Assembly: GCF_015668515.1 (NCBI RefSeq)
Contig: NZ_JADPFO010000008.1
Location: 1 to 64,000 of the forward strand
Direction: 5' to 3'
Source: Paraclostridium tenue
GTDB taxonomy: Bacteria; Bacillota; Clostridia; Peptostreptococcales; Peptostreptococcaceae
DNA: 64,000 nt
Part shown: in pieces, positions 63,772-64,000 of the stretch
Numbering within the stretch: position 1 is the first letter of the stretch
How the letters are laid out: every line of letters begins with the position of its first letter
Position numbers and translations under genes: made by a program
Notes under the pieces: generated by a model
Told to the model about the DNA's origin: nothing
Seen by the model: the letters and a program-made list of their open reading frames with translations, nothing else
Databases searched by the model: none

Positions 63772-64000
63772 ATGAATAATACTTTAACAAATCAAGTAAG
63801 ATGGGTAATTAAAGGTATGGTCATAATTGATTTAATCGCAGCTATTCTAATTATTTTTTTGTCAAATTCTCCAAAGGAAATGCTTACAGGTCTTTTGTTT
63901 GGAAGTATAATAGCAATGCTAAATTTTAGATTGCTAGCTATATCATTACAAAAATCAGTAACATATCCTCCTACTAAAGCTCAAATCTACTCTACAAGTA
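63772..64000 (+). CDS. atpI: ATP synthase subunit I (AtpI), 5' part
   Basis: ATG at 63772 with AAAGGAAGTGA ahead begins MNNTLTNQVRWVIKGM and continues through hydrophobic helices (VIIDLIAAILIIFLS; LTGLLFGSIIAMLNFRLLAI) to the window edge. 76 codons are visible, all open. The pattern and the position after atpZ fit AtpI, which helps assemble the c-ring. The rest of the gene and the atpBEFHAGDC genes should follow outside the window. Confidence 0.85.
   Translation, partial: MNNTLTNQVRWVIKGMVIIDLIAAILIIFLSNSPKEMLTGLLFGSIIAMLNFRLLAISLQKSVTYPPTKAQIYSTS

Overview
The window is a low-GC, strongly AT-biased stretch of a spore-forming Clostridia chromosome. Its gene order (metS-tatD-rnmV-rsmA ... purR-spoVG-glmU-prs ... 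pth-mfd-prsA-spoVT-spoVB-mazG-hup-rqcP-yabP-yabQ-divIC ... spoIIE) is the origin-proximal 'yab' block known from Bacillus and Clostridioides. A type IV pilus locus between prs and pth, T-box-controlled amino-acid genes and the codon bias point to Peptostreptococcaceae (a relative of Clostridioides, Romboutsia or Paraclostridium). The species cannot be fixed from sequence alone.

Layout. 1-351: the 3' end of a 23S rRNA and a 5S rRNA. 0.5-7 kb: an Orn/Lys/Arg-decarboxylase-fold enzyme, then tmk-holB-ricT-trmN6-rsmI and an HD-domain gene. 7-12.3 kb: an aminotransferase, a VanY-type carboxypeptidase, an Lrp/AsnC regulator and pncB on the minus strand, then spmA-spmB. 12.4-18.2 kb: an arginine-type T-box with a duplicated decision module ahead of an amino-acid ABC importer, then a Met T-box, metS and tatD. 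18.4-29.8 kb: rnmV, rsmA, two unrecognised genes, an M20 peptidase, a CDF transporter, murC (minus), purR, spoVG with a good sigma-H promoter, glmU and prs. 29.9-35 kb: a decayed type IV pilus cluster in which pilM/N/O, a pilin and a pilK-like gene are wrecked while pilT and two pilD-like genes stay open. 35-49.9 kb: pth, mfd, prsA, a tandem spoVT pair, spoVB, mazG, hup, rqcP, yabPQ, divIC, ppx and spoIIE. 49.9-50.4 kb: an intergenic cluster of DnaA-box-like sites with a consensus Spo0A box. 50.4-64 kb: a membrane-anchored M3 peptidase, transaldolase, glpX, rho, rpmE, tdk, DUF1385, prmC-prfA, a ZIP transporter, tsaC, rpiB, upp, and the start of the ATP synthase operon.

How the genes work together. 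Most of the window is housekeeping: DNA replication, ribosome maturation and rescue, release-factor methylation, tRNA charging and modification, peptidoglycan precursors, PRPP and nucleotide salvage, and C3-C6 sugar phosphates. These are interleaved with sporulation genes (spmAB, spoVG, spoVT x2, spoVB, yabPQ, spoIIE). The most unusual signals are in the non-coding DNA. Several genes have inverted repeats placed exactly over, or between, the Shine-Dalgarno sequence and the start codon. At spoIIE, and possibly at yabP, the promoter would start transcription inside the loop, so only RNA reading through from the upstream gene would fold into the blocking structure. This looks like a recurring anti-readthrough design. 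The other highlights are the tandem T-box module, the DnaA/Spo0A site cluster, and the eroded pilus locus with a complementary pair of prepilin-peptidase paralogues. No CRISPR array, tRNA gene, insertion sequence or prophage was seen.
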